DNA from: an uncultured bacterium
GTDB lineage: Bacteria > Patescibacteriota > Minisyncoccia > Moranbacterales > GWC2-37-73
Length of the DNA stretch: 43,767 bases
Direction: 5' to 3'
NCBI GenBank assembly: GCA_903837175.1
Contig: CAILTR010000046.1
Span: forward strand, 1 to 43,767
Shown one piece after another: positions 23,213-31,241 of this stretch. Made by a program: the position numbers and the translations under genes. The notes beneath the pieces are model-generated. The model made no database searches and was not told the origin of the DNA. It saw nothing but the letters and a program-made list of their open reading frames with translations. Every line of letters starts with the position of its first letter. The stretch's first letter is position 1.

Positions 23213-24283
23213 CTAGCTTTCCCGCTTCTCCAGATATTGAGCTAACTCGGTTAAGAAAGTTTTTAATGACTGATTTAGCTCGGACTTTTCAACTACGCGC
23301 TTTCCTTTTAAAAAATATGTTTGAGCCAGTTTTTGGGTAGTGGCCTTGGCGCCGGTTTTAATTAAAAGATCCTTAAAAACTTGAACTTCTTTTTGACTTA
23401 AATTTTTCTTGCCCAAAATCTCGCTTAGCTTTTTTCTGTCTGCTACATTAGCTTCATCTTTAGCAAAGACCACCATCAATGAAAGTTTTCCCTCTTCAAT
23501 ATCTGAAACCGTCGATTTCCCAATTTTTGCTTTCTGACTAAAAATGCCCAGCAGATCATCTTGGAGTTGAAAAGCTACGCCCAGCGCCAAGCTATAAGCT
23601 TCAAAAAGCGGCTGCGTCTTCTCATCCGCCGTGCCAGCCAGGATTGCGCCTAATTGCAAAGGCATCTGAAAAGTATAGCGCGCTGTTTTATTCTCGTACA
23701 TAACTAAGACTGCTTGCTCACTAGCTCTTTTCGCTTTTTCAATCGCAATATCTTGGGCTTGTCCGGCGATAGTTAGCGCGACCATTTCTTGGAAGAAAGT
23801 CAGCGCCGCCAACGTCCGACTAGCTTCAAAGCCCGCCTCCAAAATTATTCTATTTGCCTGCGCAAAAAGTAGATCGCCAACAATCAACGCCACCGAATTG
23901 CCAAAATGTTCCGCTTCTAAAATAGTTTCTTTACTACTTTCTTTTGCGGTAAAAAAGTTCTGCAAGGTTTTTTGACCATGCCTTAATTTTCCGCGATCAA
24001 TCAGGTCGTCATGAATCAGGAAAAAAAGATGCAGGAGTTCAATCGCTACTGCCACCTTAAGAATTTTTCGCTTTTCCGTACCTCCAACCCCAAAGTAGGC
24101 TTGTTGCAATAAAATCCCGCGAATTCTTTTCCCGCCAGCCAGCGCAATCTTTTTAGTTTGTAAAAGAGCGCTTTCAACCAGCGGACTTTCTTTTTTAGCC
24201 CTAACTATTAAAGTATCAAACTGACGCTCAAGCTCGCTATCAAGGACAGTTTTTGACCCGCGCAATATTTGCTGAAAATCCAT
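23213..24283 (-). CDS. Trans-polyprenyl diphosphate synthase
   Basis: A 356-residue class I synthase that condenses isopentenyl units head-to-tail. The first Asp-rich motif is DDLID in FFLIHDDLIDRGKLRHG, and the second region is FQLQDDLLGIF. GGKRIRGILL near the N-terminus and LMVVFA near the C-terminus also fit the polyprenyl synthetase fold. The residues before the first motif (LLHLF, bulky) may limit chain length, but the product (C15, C20 or longer) is not certain. It is upstream of ispG and uppS on the same strand with 100-150-bp gaps, and probably makes the allylic primer for UppS. Confidence 0.93.
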   Translation of the reverse strand: MDFQQILRGSKTVLDSELERQFDTLIVRAKKESPLVESALLQTKKIALAGGKRIRGILLQQAYFGVGGTEKRKILKVAVAIELLHLFFLIHDDLIDRGKLRHGQKTLQNFFTAKESSKETILEAEHFGNSVALIVGDLLFAQANRIILEAGFEASRTLAALTFFQEMVALTIAGQAQDIAIEKAKRASEQAVLVMYENKTARYTFQMPLQLGAILAGTADEKTQPLFEAYSLALGVAFQLQDDLLGIFSQKAKIGKSTVSDIEEGKLSLMVVFAKDEANVADRKKLSEILGKKNLSQKEVQVFKDLLIKTGAKATTQKLAQTYFLKGKRVVEKSELNQSLKTFLTELAQYLEKRES

Positions 24284-24371
24284 AATTTGAGGTTAATTTA
24301 GCTTAACTGGAGCTACCTTTTCAATTTTTCAATTGTATCATTATGGACAAAAAAGGCAAGGCAGAGAGGGG

Positions 24372-24399
24372 TTGACAAAAATTTAGAAAGAGTTATAAT
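24372..24399 (+). promoter_or_regulatory. Near-consensus sigma-70 promoter for the orphan plus-strand gene
   Basis: TTGACA at 24372-24377 and TATAAT at 24394-24399 with a 16-bp spacer. A strong ribosome site AGGAG at 24447-24451 is 7 bases from the ATG. Most genes here lack such clear signals. Confidence 0.85.
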
Positions 24400-24458
24400 A
24401 GCTGTTATTGTAAATAAGCAGGGTACTTTTAAAAACAGCATAAAACAGGAGAAGAAAA

Positions 24459-24878
24459 ATGCACGATTTAAAGAAAGGAACTCTACCAAAAACAAGATGC
24501 AACTCCAAATTTTCCACGTCAAAGCTAAATGTTTTATTGTCAGCACACTCTTTTACGGTTCAAGAGACTACTTACAAAGTTATTAAACATTCCCAGGGAA
24601 TTACCATTGAGATGCATGCTCTGCTAAAGATCCACATTGAGAAAATAACAAGCCTATTGTATAACAAGGATTCAGTACTCTTCAAAAAAGAAGAAGATGG
24701 TGAATATTGGGAGCTTCATATCAATTTTGAAAGTCCAGAACAACCAAGGCTTGCAGAAAAAGTTTGGAGTTGCATCCTATGCCAACTTGCCTACAACCTT
24801 GAGGAGGATTTCCATAAAAAGAAAACCAGAAAAATAGAAAGAAAAAATGGAAAGCAGGTTCTTTCGGCTTGCAGCTAA
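24459..24878 (+). CDS. Orphan protein of unknown function
   Basis: A 139-residue soluble protein I do not recognise. There is no membrane segment or signal peptide. Residues 38-110 look like alternating strands and helices (FTVQETTYKVIKHSQGITIE, then helix MHALLKIHIEKITSLLY, then YWELHINFES), and the end is basic (KKKTRKIERKNGK). It has three cysteines, two as CILC near 106-109. It is the only plus-strand gene in 40 kb of minus-strand genes and has its own consensus promoter, ribosome site and terminator, so it is a separate transcription unit, converging on the tRNA-Glu unit and starting near the 5' end of the polyprenyl synthase. Probably real; possibly acquired. Confidence 0.75.
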   Translation: MHDLKKGTLPKTRCNSKFSTSKLNVLLSAHSFTVQETTYKVIKHSQGITIEMHALLKIHIEKITSLLYNKDSVLFKKEEDGEYWELHINFESPEQPRLAEKVWSCILCQLAYNLEEDFHKKKTRKIERKNGKQVLSACS

Positions 24879-24903
24879 AAACCTGACCTGTTTAAAAAAA
24901 TTC

Positions 24904-24938
24904 ATAAAGCCAGTCCCAACGAGATTGGCTTTATTATT
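24904..24938 (+). terminator. Terminator of the orphan gene
   Basis: ATAAAGCCA pairs with TGGCTTTAT around a loop of about a dozen bases, then TATTTGG. It is 25 bp after the stop. Confidence 0.7.
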
Positions 24939-24950
24939 TGGCAACATTTT

Positions 24951-25020
24951 CTTATCGCTAGACAAACAAAAATCTCCGCTTTGAGGGGAGATTTCTTATT
25001 TGTAGCGCTAAGGAGAATCG
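24951..25020. repeat. Direct duplicate of the tRNA-Glu 3' end and its terminator, copy 2
   Basis: 70 bp nearly identical to 25107-25176 (three visible differences), offset 156 bp. It includes the terminator hairpin (24968-24997) and 18 bases of the tRNA 3' end (25003-25020). On the minus strand, tRNA-like GCGCTAC at the end pairs with GTAGCGC near 25048-25054, giving a truncated tRNA-like stem. Confidence 0.85.
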
Positions 25021-25106
25021 CTTCTTCGCTCCGACTTGAAGCTGGGGCGCTACACACAGGATGCCTCGCACTTGCTCGCATCCTACTCGCGCCCGTCCGA
25101 TTCTCT

Positions 25107-25176
25107 CTTATCGCTAGACAAACAAAAATCTCCGCTTCGAGGGGAGATTTTTTATTTGTAGCGCTAAGGAGAATCG
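25107..25176. repeat. Direct duplicate of the tRNA-Glu 3' end and its terminator, copy 1
   Basis: This is the copy joined to the intact tRNA-Glu gene. It covers the last 18 tRNA bases and the terminator downstream. Confidence 0.85.
25124..25153 (-). terminator. Terminator of tRNA-Glu
   Basis: On the minus strand AAATCTCC pairs with GGAGATTT, followed by TTGTTT. It begins 6 bases past the tRNA end. Confidence 0.75.
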
Positions 25177-25230
25177 GACTCCTGTTACCAGGATGAGAAC
25201 CTGGCGTCCTAGCCACTAGACGATAGCGCC
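25159..25230 (-). tRNA. tRNA-Glu (anticodon CTC)
   Basis: A full cloverleaf of 72 bases. Acceptor arm GGCGCTA with TAGCGCT (one G-U at the end), D arm GTC-TAGTGGCTAG-GAC, anticodon stem CCAGG/CCTGG with loop TTCTCAT giving anticodon CTC, and T arm GGAG-TCCGATT-CTCC with flanking pairs. The discriminator base is A. CCA is not encoded, so a CCA-adding enzyme is needed. T loop position 54-55 reads TCCGATT rather than the usual TTCGA-, a one-base departure worth noting. It is downstream of murF on the same strand. Confidence 0.93.
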
Positions 25231-25354
25231 CTAAAATAAAATTTTCAATTCACAATTTTCAATTTTCAAACTCTTGTAAAATACCTAGTTAAAATAAAAA
25301 CCGTAACGCTAGGTAGTCTAGCATCAAAAAATAAAAGAATCAAGCTAAATTACT

Positions 25355-26650
25355 TTAAGGTTTTACGTAAGGAGTTTTCCGCCACTGCCGAGTTTGGCGA
25401 CAAAGTAAGTTTTTTGCTTGGTTAGGCTCGGCCAAGAGACCTTCAACAACTTTTTCCATCCGCATCCCTTGGGAGCCTTTGACTAGAATAAAATCACCTT
25501 CCTTGACTAGTTCAGCCAGCGCAGCTACGGCAGCGCCGTGATCTTTAAAATCCATAATCTGGCTAGCTGGAAAACCCTGGGCGATTAACTCCCGGACTGC
25601 ATCGTGCATACGGTCACCCATCACAATTACTAAATCAAGTTTCAACTCGGCAATCCGCCTGCCAACTTCCCGATGCCCCATCTCGCTCTGCGTACCTAAC
25701 TCCAGCATATCACCTAAGACTGCAATTTTCCGCTTGGCCTGAAGTTGCCCCAAGGTAGCTAAAGCCGCTAAAGTCGAGACTGGCGAAGCGTTATAAGTAT
25801 CATCCAGGATGAAGCTTCCATTTAATCCCGCCAAAAGGTTCAAGCGTCCAATTGGGGGCTTCAGCTCTTCCAGGGCTTGGGCGATTTCAACCAAATTTAT
25901 TTTAAAAACAATGCCAGCGGCTACGGCAGCCAAGGCTGCGTAAACATAATGCTCGCCCAAGATATGCTTTAAGCGAATTGGAATATTTTTTCCGGCGTAA
26001 TTTAATTTAAAGCTAAGTCCGTCGGGTCGACCGCCCTCGTAATTATAGATAATATGCGAAGCGTTTATTTCTAATTTTGGATTTAAGCCAAATTTTAAAA
26101 CCCGCGCTTTTGCAGTACTGCCCATTTGCGATGCTAACTCATCATCCCCATTTAGTAAAGCCACTTTAGAACTAGCCAGCGCCTTAATTAAGGTACCTTT
26201 TTCTTTCGCAATTTTCTCAAGCGTCGCAAAAAATTCCAGATGACTGGCTGAAACATTAGTCACGATTCCAATAGCAGGCTGGATAAAGGACATAAAGTGA
26301 GCCATGTCCCCCGGACGGTCAACGCCTAATTCCAAGACCAGCACTTTTGGACAACCTGGCAGGATTAAAGTAAAAACCCATTTAATCAAAACCCAAAGCC
26401 ATCTAAAAATATTTCTACCGCCACTCTCCGCTCCAATAATAGTCAGCGGAATGCCGATTTCATTATTATAATTTTTTTGATTTTCTCGCACTGAAAACTT
26501 CGAAGCTAGTACACGAGAAATAGCGGTCTTGGCTGAAGTTTTTCCAACCGAACCAGTCACCGCCACAATCTGCGGTTGATGGCGCTTTAAAATAACTGTT
26601 GCCATCCAGCGTAATAAATTTTCCAGTAATAAGATTTTTTTAGGTTTCAT
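25355..26650 (-). CDS. murF: UDP-N-acetylmuramoyl-tripeptide--D-alanyl-D-alanine ligase
   Basis: A 431-residue ATP-dependent ligase that adds D-Ala-D-Ala to the UDP-MurNAc-tripeptide, the last cytosolic peptide step. ATP-binding VAVTGSVGKTSAKTAIS (about 31-47) is followed by NYNNEIGIPLTI, VLELGVDRPGDM, the ASHLEFF segment with conserved His, LNGDDE, and the C-terminal domain with DDTYNASPVS and AVLGDMLELG. Length is normal. It is the last gene of mraZ-rsmH-ftsL-ftsI-murF, 18 bp after ftsI. MurE, normally between ftsI and murF, is absent at this position. Confidence 0.96.
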   Translation of the reverse strand: MKPKKILLLENLLRWMATVILKRHQPQIVAVTGSVGKTSAKTAISRVLASKFSVRENQKNYNNEIGIPLTIIGAESGGRNIFRWLWVLIKWVFTLILPGCPKVLVLELGVDRPGDMAHFMSFIQPAIGIVTNVSASHLEFFATLEKIAKEKGTLIKALASSKVALLNGDDELASQMGSTAKARVLKFGLNPKLEINASHIIYNYEGGRPDGLSFKLNYAGKNIPIRLKHILGEHYVYAALAAVAAGIVFKINLVEIAQALEELKPPIGRLNLLAGLNGSFILDDTYNASPVSTLAALATLGQLQAKRKIAVLGDMLELGTQSEMGHREVGRRIAELKLDLVIVMGDRMHDAVRELIAQGFPASQIMDFKDHGAAVAALAELVKEGDFILVKGSQGMRMEKVVEGLLAEPNQAKNLLCRQTRQWRKTPYVKP

Positions 26651-26668
26651 AAAATAGTCTATATCAAC

Positions 26669-28579
26669 TTAGTCTCCTGACGTAATTATTTTTACATTGC
26701 CGGTTTTTAACTGGGCCTTGTCTATTTTTTTAGCTTCGACTGGAGCCGGCCCAACGGTTGCCGTTGGCACAATCGCTAGCGGGTCAATGCCATTTTTATA
26801 GGTATTATACATCGGGCTAGTGGTTGGATCCTCAGTTGGCTTAACCTTATAGTATTCAAGCAGAAATTTCATCACCTGTCCAAAGGTCGGCGCGGCCGAA
26901 GATTCAGCCCATTCTACCCCTCTTGGATTAACAATTTTAACTAAGACCACAAACTGCGGAGCATTAATCGGGGCATACCCACCAAAAGATCCAATGTTAA
27001 CACCCTCAGCATAACCTTTTGCGCCAACTTTCGCAATTTGAGCCGTTCCCGTTTTTCCGCCGACTAAATAACCTGGCACGTCTGCTCGCTTACCATGGCC
27101 ATTAGTAACGACACTCCTAAGCATCTCGCCCATTTGACTAGCTGTCTTTTCGGAAACAACCTGGCGAACCTCTTGGGGTTCAACTTGCTGAACCTTACCA
27201 TCTGAATATTTAAAACTTTCAACAAGCTGCGGTTTCATTAATACTCCACCGTTAGCCAAAGCGCCATAGGCAGTTGCCAATTGAAGGGGCGTAACTGAAA
27301 TTCCCTGACCAAAGGCTGCGGTAAAAAAATTAATCGTTACTTTAGGATTATTTAAATTTAAGACGTTTCCACTTAATTCCCCTGGCAATTCGATTCCAGT
27401 CTTCTGACCAAAACCAAACCTTTTGACGTAATCAGCAAAAAGTTTATTCCCAACTAATTTTTCAATGTAAATCACGCCAGTATTTAGAGATTTTTCCAGC
27501 ACCTGCGTCATTGTCTGGACGCCATTGGCTTTTAAATCTGAATTGCGAATCGAATAGCCAGCCTCATTCACAACGCCCGTATCAACGTAAGTTGAGGTTG
27601 GGGTAATTTTTTCACTATCTAGTCCGATTGCTTCGGTAAACGCCTTAAAAACTGAACCAGATTCATATTGCTCACTAATAGCAGGATTGCTAAAAGTTGA
27701 AATATCTTCGGTTTTTGAAAATTCATTCGGATCAAAACTTGGCTGGTTTGCCATCGCTAAAATTTTTCCAGTCTTAACCTCCATCACTAAGACCGTTCCG
27801 CTGTCAGCACTAAATTTTTCCATCGCGCGCTTTAAAATTTTCTCAACTTCAAACTGCACGGTATGATTAATCGTCAAAACTAAATCGACTCCATTTTGCG
27901 CAGGATTAATATCCCGATCTGAAATTGAAATCCAGCGGCCTCGAGAGTCACCTTCCTGAGTTAAGGTGCCTGCTTCTCCTTTTAATTCCTTTTCCCAAAA
28001 AGCTTCCAAGCCATACATCCCTTTTTGCTGCTCACCATTAGAACCAACAAAACCAACTAACTGCGAAGCTAATTCTCCGCCAGGATAATACCTAAAACTT
28101 TCCGGAGTCAAATAAACTCCAGCCAATTTGGCCTCTTTAATTTTAGAAACTTCTTCCTCCGAGAGTTTATGTTTAAGCACTTCAAACATACTCCGCTGGT
28201 CGCTCAACTTTTCTTTTAAAAGATTTTCATCCAAACCTAGACTTGTCGCAAGTTTTTCAACGGTCGCCGCTAAATCTTTTAGCTCGCTCGGGACAGCGTA
28301 AGCCATTTGGAGTTGCCGATTAACTGCCAAGGGATAAGTATCATTTTCATCTTGCAAAAAAATTTCTCCCCGATTGGCAATAATTGCCGTGGTACTATCA
28401 TGTTGATTTTCCGCTAAGGCCACATAATTTTGATGCCTTAAAACCTGCAAGACATAAAGTTTTCCAATAATACTCAGTCCAATAAATAAGATGAAAAAGG
28501 CCAGTCCGTGCAATCTCCATTTTTTTTCAGAAGCTGGCTTTTCCTTTCGGCTTGGTTTTATTGGTCTTAGTTGTTTCAT
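26669..28579 (-). CDS. ftsI: Septal peptidoglycan transpeptidase FtsI (PBP3-like)
   Basis: A class B PBP of 636 residues from the ATG at 28579; a TTG nine bases upstream is less likely. A cytosolic basic tail and one membrane helix (about 26-45) are followed by the dimerisation domain (ANRGEIFLQD replaces the usual RG-x-I-x-DRNG), and the transpeptidase domain with S309-V-F-K312, S364-L-N366 and KTG in GGKTGTAQIAK. The C-terminal extension of about 60 residues past the transpeptidase is Thr/Pro-rich, not a PASTA domain. It cross-links septal wall with FtsW. Neighbours are ftsL (upstream) and murF. Confidence 0.95.
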   Translation of the reverse strand: MKQLRPIKPSRKEKPASEKKWRLHGLAFFILFIGLSIIGKLYVLQVLRHQNYVALAENQHDSTTAIIANRGEIFLQDENDTYPLAVNRQLQMAYAVPSELKDLAATVEKLATSLGLDENLLKEKLSDQRSMFEVLKHKLSEEEVSKIKEAKLAGVYLTPESFRYYPGGELASQLVGFVGSNGEQQKGMYGLEAFWEKELKGEAGTLTQEGDSRGRWISISDRDINPAQNGVDLVLTINHTVQFEVEKILKRAMEKFSADSGTVLVMEVKTGKILAMANQPSFDPNEFSKTEDISTFSNPAISEQYESGSVFKAFTEAIGLDSEKITPTSTYVDTGVVNEAGYSIRNSDLKANGVQTMTQVLEKSLNTGVIYIEKLVGNKLFADYVKRFGFGQKTGIELPGELSGNVLNLNNPKVTINFFTAAFGQGISVTPLQLATAYGALANGGVLMKPQLVESFKYSDGKVQQVEPQEVRQVVSEKTASQMGEMLRSVVTNGHGKRADVPGYLVGGKTGTAQIAKVGAKGYAEGVNIGSFGGYAPINAPQFVVLVKIVNPRGVEWAESSAAPTFGQVMKFLLEYYKVKPTEDPTTSPMYNTYKNGIDPLAIVPTATVGPAPVEAKKIDKAQLKTGNVKIITSGD

Positions 28580-28619
28580 AGCTAGCAATTTAAGCGCAAT
28601 TTAATTAAATTGTTTTTTT

Positions 28620-28671
28620 GGTGGGGGGGGTTGCAAGGAGGTCGAGCCTCCCTAATGGAGGCTCGACCTCC
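28620..28671. repeat. GC-rich 15-bp hairpin between ftsL and ftsI
   Basis: GGAGGTCGAGCCTCC (28637-28651) pairs with GGAGGCTCGACCTCC (28657-28671) over a 5-base loop, next to a run of eight or nine G at 28622-28630. No T-run follows, so it is more a REP-like hairpin than a terminator. Confidence 0.7.
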
Positions 28672-28731
28672 AACGTCTAGCTACTATTAATTAAATTTCA
28701 TATAAGAGCAAGTATGTAAACTCTAATAATT

Positions 28732-29133
28732 TCAATTTTTCAATTTTACGTGATTTGTTGCGTAAGCAACGGTCGGACTTTCTTCGAGATAAATAACATT
28801 TTGAGCAGAAACCATATTGAGATCCTTCGATAATTCCTCAATATGATAAAGCGACTTGACTTGGGCCTGACGAATTCGCAAGGATTCATTTTCATTCTTC
28901 TCCTTAGTAATTTCCTTTTCTACTTGGCCAATAACTATCCCCTTTGTAGCTGTTTGGTTAATGCAATAAACGTAAAAGACGCCCGAAAAGACGGCGCATA
29001 TCAGGACAACGAAGACAGGATTAATAAACCCAGCCGTACTTTGACTTAATTGGATCGTTGGCTTTATTTTTCTTTTTATGTTTGGCTGCCAAGTAGAAGC
29101 TTTACTCCTAATGACAACAGTTCGATTAGTCAT
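28732..29133 (-). CDS. ftsL: FtsL-like division protein
   Basis: A 133-residue bitopic protein. The basic N-terminal 30 residues lie in the cytosol, a membrane helix covers about 36-55 (FINPVFVVLICAVFSGVFYVY), and a leucine-zipper-like coiled coil (KEITKEKNENESLRIRQAQV) follows outside. FtsL sequences diverge so strongly that the call rests on this layout, size and position between rsmH and ftsI, where ftsL sits in nearly all dcw clusters. It would pair with FtsB (DivIC) in the divisome. The spacer to ftsI (150 bp) carries a GC-rich hairpin. Confidence 0.8.
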   Translation of the reverse strand: MTNRTVVIRSKASTWQPNIKRKIKPTIQLSQSTAGFINPVFVVLICAVFSGVFYVYCINQTATKGIVIGQVEKEITKEKNENESLRIRQAQVKSLYHIEELSKDLNMVSAQNVIYLEESPTVAYATNHVKLKN

Positions 29134-29174
29134 TTCTCGTGGCTCCCCCCAGAGAAATAAAAAATTATAACTTC

Positions 29175-29280
29175 TGTCATCCTGAATTTATTTCAGGAAC
29201 TCTCTTATAGAGAATAAACTGAAACAAAGAAAGTAGCTTCTGAAACCCTCTAAAGGCGGACAGGCAAATTCAGAATGACA
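29175..29280. repeat. MITE-like palindromic element, copy 2
   Basis: It begins TGTCATCCTGAATTTATTTC and ends TTCAGAATGACA, with TTTCAGGA and TCTGAAAC inside, the same ends as 3283-3380. It lies between ftsL and rsmH. Confidence 0.65.
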
Positions 29281-29289
29281 TTTTTTAAC

Positions 29290-30240
29290 TTACACTTTTT
29301 CCACAATTCGCAACTTCGCACTCCGAGCTCGAGGATTTTCCTCTAGCTCAGCTTCGCTGGCCATAATCGGTTTGCGAGTGATAATTTTAACAATTGGTTT
29401 GTTATCACATCTGCACTGTGGAAACTCCGGCGGGCAAATGCATCCCCTTGCATTTTCCCGAAACCAATTTTTAATTAAGGCGTCTTCACCGGAGTGAAAG
29501 GCGATAATCGCTAGTCGCCCACCAGGCCTTAAAACTTCAATCGCCTGGAAAAGAAACAACCGCAGAGACTCAAGCTCTTGATTTGTTTCCATTCTCAGCG
29601 CTTGAAAAGTTTTCGTGGCGCAGTGGATTTTTTTTCTTTTATAAGAACCAGGCACTGCCGATTCAATAATTGAAACTAATTGCGAGGTCCGCCCTATTTT
29701 TTCTTGCCCGCGAACTTCCACAATTTTTCTCGCAATTGAACTAGCATATTGTTCATCCCCATATTCTCTTAAAACTCGCGTCAGCTCTGCTTGTGAATAT
29801 TCATTGACAATCTCCTGCGCTGTAAGTTTTGCGGTCATATTCATCCGCATATCCAAAGGCGCATCACCCATGAAACTGATTCCCCTATCAGTGTCCGCGA
29901 GCTGATCGGAAGAAATTCCTAAATCCGCCAAAATTGCGTCAACTTGATTTATCGCCAAAGAAGTTAGGCTATCTTTTAGCGTTGAAAAATTTTTACTGAC
30001 CAATAAAATTTCGGTTTTCAAATTTTCTAAGCTACCCAGCTTCATTTGCTTTTTAAATCTCGCAATCGCAGCCTGGTCTTGATCGAAAGCAATTAACTTA
30101 CCACTCTTTCCAATTTTATTTACAACTAACTTACTATGCCCACCACCGCCCAAGGTTGCGTCCACCACGGTCATCCCAGCTTTTAATTTCAGCGCTTCAA
30201 CTGTTTCAGCAAGTAAGACGGTTTTATGAATAGTCTGCAT
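29290..30240 (-). CDS. rsmH: 16S rRNA (cytosine1402-N4)-methyltransferase
   Basis: An SAM-dependent enzyme (316 residues from the ATG at 30240) that methylates C1402 in the ribosomal decoding centre. It shows HKTVLLAETVEALKL at the start, VVDATLGGGGHSKLV (SAM loop), DAILADLGISSDQL, ISFMGDAPLDMRM, and FKTFQALR-type FQALRMETNQELE, LAIIAFHSGEDALIK near the end. An in-frame start 24 bp upstream would add MKIGNWKL, which is read out of the AATTTCC repeat and is unlikely to be real. It also has four clustered cysteines (GCICPPEFPQCRCD), typical of the family. Second gene of the division cluster. Confidence 0.96.
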   Translation of the reverse strand: MQTIHKTVLLAETVEALKLKAGMTVVDATLGGGGHSKLVVNKIGKSGKLIAFDQDQAAIARFKKQMKLGSLENLKTEILLVSKNFSTLKDSLTSLAINQVDAILADLGISSDQLADTDRGISFMGDAPLDMRMNMTAKLTAQEIVNEYSQAELTRVLREYGDEQYASSIARKIVEVRGQEKIGRTSQLVSIIESAVPGSYKRKKIHCATKTFQALRMETNQELESLRLFLFQAIEVLRPGGRLAIIAFHSGEDALIKNWFRENARGCICPPEFPQCRCDNKPIVKIITRKPIMASEAELEENPRARSAKLRIVEKV

Positions 30241-30352
30241 TAATTTCCAATTTCCAATTTTCAATTTTCAGTCAATTTTCAATGGAATAATTTTCAAACA
30301 TTTTAATTTTAAAAATTCATTGTAAATTGTGAATTGTAAATTGTAAATTTTC
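30241..30352. repeat. AT-rich palindromic spacer (AATTTCC / TTTTCAA / AATTGTA words)
   Basis: Between mraZ and rsmH, tandem AATTTCCA and TTTTCAA words face TAAATTGTAAATTG words on the other side, an imperfect palindrome. No gene. Confidence 0.55.
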
Positions 30353-30787
30353 TTAGTATATTCCCAGCTTGCCCAATTGTTCGGCCACCTCGGCGCTATT
30401 TTCCTCAGCTTTACCTTTATAATTATTCCATTTACTTTCATCCCAAATTTCCAAGCGATTAAAAAGTCCGGCCACCGTAACTGATTTAGTAAGTCCTGCG
30501 TATTCTTTTAAATATTCCGGCAGTAGGATTCTGCCCTGACTATCAACTTCGCTATCAACTGCCCCAGCTAGCATCAACCGTACAAAGCTTCTAGTTGAGG
30601 ATTCTCCCATTGGAAGATTCCCAAGTTTTTCCGCCAATGTTTTCCAAGTTTTCAAAGGATAAACAAATAAGCATTTATCTAATCCCCGCGTTACCACCAC
30701 TTGCGCCCCAAGTTCTTTTCGAAACTTCGAAGGAAGCGCCAAGCGCTTTTTAGGATCGACATTGTGTTGGTATTCTCCGATAAACAT
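30353..30787 (-). CDS. mraZ: Transcriptional regulator MraZ
   Basis: A 144-residue protein of two AbrB-like SpoVT halves. The start MFIGEYQHNVDPKKRLALPSKFR and second half AGAVDSEVDSQGRILLPEYL each contain the D-x-K/Q-x-R signature. MraZ forms rings and binds repeated boxes at the promoter of the division and wall cluster, which it heads here. Boxes matching the known AAAGTGG pattern are found 120 bp upstream (30906-30923), so autoregulation is likely. Length is normal. Confidence 0.95.
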   Translation of the reverse strand: MFIGEYQHNVDPKKRLALPSKFRKELGAQVVVTRGLDKCLFVYPLKTWKTLAEKLGNLPMGESSTRSFVRLMLAGAVDSEVDSQGRILLPEYLKEYAGLTKSVTVAGLFNRLEIWDESKWNNYKGKAEENSAEVAEQLGKLGIY

Positions 30788-30905
30788 AAATAGCTGTTAG
30801 GTTTTAGCTTCTTTAGCTTTTAGCCTTCTACCTTTTTAGATTTTTAAAATCTATTTTCTTTTTCTAAAAGCTAGTGAAGCTAAAAGCTATTTCCTATTGT
30901 TAATT

Positions 30906-30923
30906 CCCCACTTTGTTCCACTT
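30906..30923 (-). promoter_or_regulatory. MraZ-box pair upstream of mraZ
   Basis: On the minus strand AAGTGGA and AAAGTGGGG occur 10 bp apart (30917-30923 and 30906-30914). This fits the AAAGTGG-N3 tandem boxes known for MraZ. A further AGTGGG is at 30952-30957 within the promoter spacer. Confidence 0.7.
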
Positions 30924-30940
30924 AGCTACACTGTAATGCA

Positions 30941-30969
30941 ATTCTACTCCACCCACTGGCACTCGTCAA
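30941..30969 (-). promoter_or_regulatory. Promoter of the mraZ division cluster
   Basis: TTGACG (30964-30969) and TAGAAT (30941-30946) are separated by 17 bp on the minus strand. The MraZ boxes overlap and follow it, consistent with repression by occlusion. Confidence 0.75.
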
Positions 30970-31018
30970 CACTTTGTCAAAAATAAAATCTAGGGCTTTA
31001 ATGAGCCATAGCTTTTAG

Positions 31019-31163
31019 TTATCCACAGGGCATAAGCATACAAACATGTAATCATCTAAGCATACAATCATATAAGCATGTAAGCATATAGACATATAGA
31101 CATATAAACATGTAAGCATACAATCATATAAGCATGAAAGCATGTAAGCATCTAAACAAACAA
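31019..31163. repeat. 8-bp tandem repeat tract (ATAAGCAT type)
   Basis: From about 31033 to 31156 the sequence is a run of degenerate octamers such as CATATAAG, CATGTAAG and CATACAAT. A similar tract lies at 39749-39850 upstream of secA. A perfect DnaA box TTATCCACA is at 31019-31027 at its left edge. Frames open through this tract are by-products of the repeat. Confidence 0.8.
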
Positions 31164-31194
31164 AAATACCCTCGCAAAAATGCGAGGGTATTTT
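31164..31194. terminator. Bidirectional terminator
   Basis: AATACCCTCGCA pairs with TGCGAGGGTATT over a 4-base loop, with A- and T-runs on both sides. It likely ends the rplJ-rplL transcript from the minus strand. Confidence 0.8.
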
Positions 31195-31241
31195 AAGATA
31201 TTGGACAACAAATTTGAATTTATTATCTAGCGTAGTGAGAG

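Noticed and set aside
24313-24546. 77-residue minus-strand frame
   Set aside because: Runs antisense through the promoter and start of the orphan gene; no support.
24902-25216. 104-residue minus-strand frame
   Set aside because: Covers the tRNA-Glu gene and its duplicate; the internal repeat ILLSATNKKSPL comes from the duplication.
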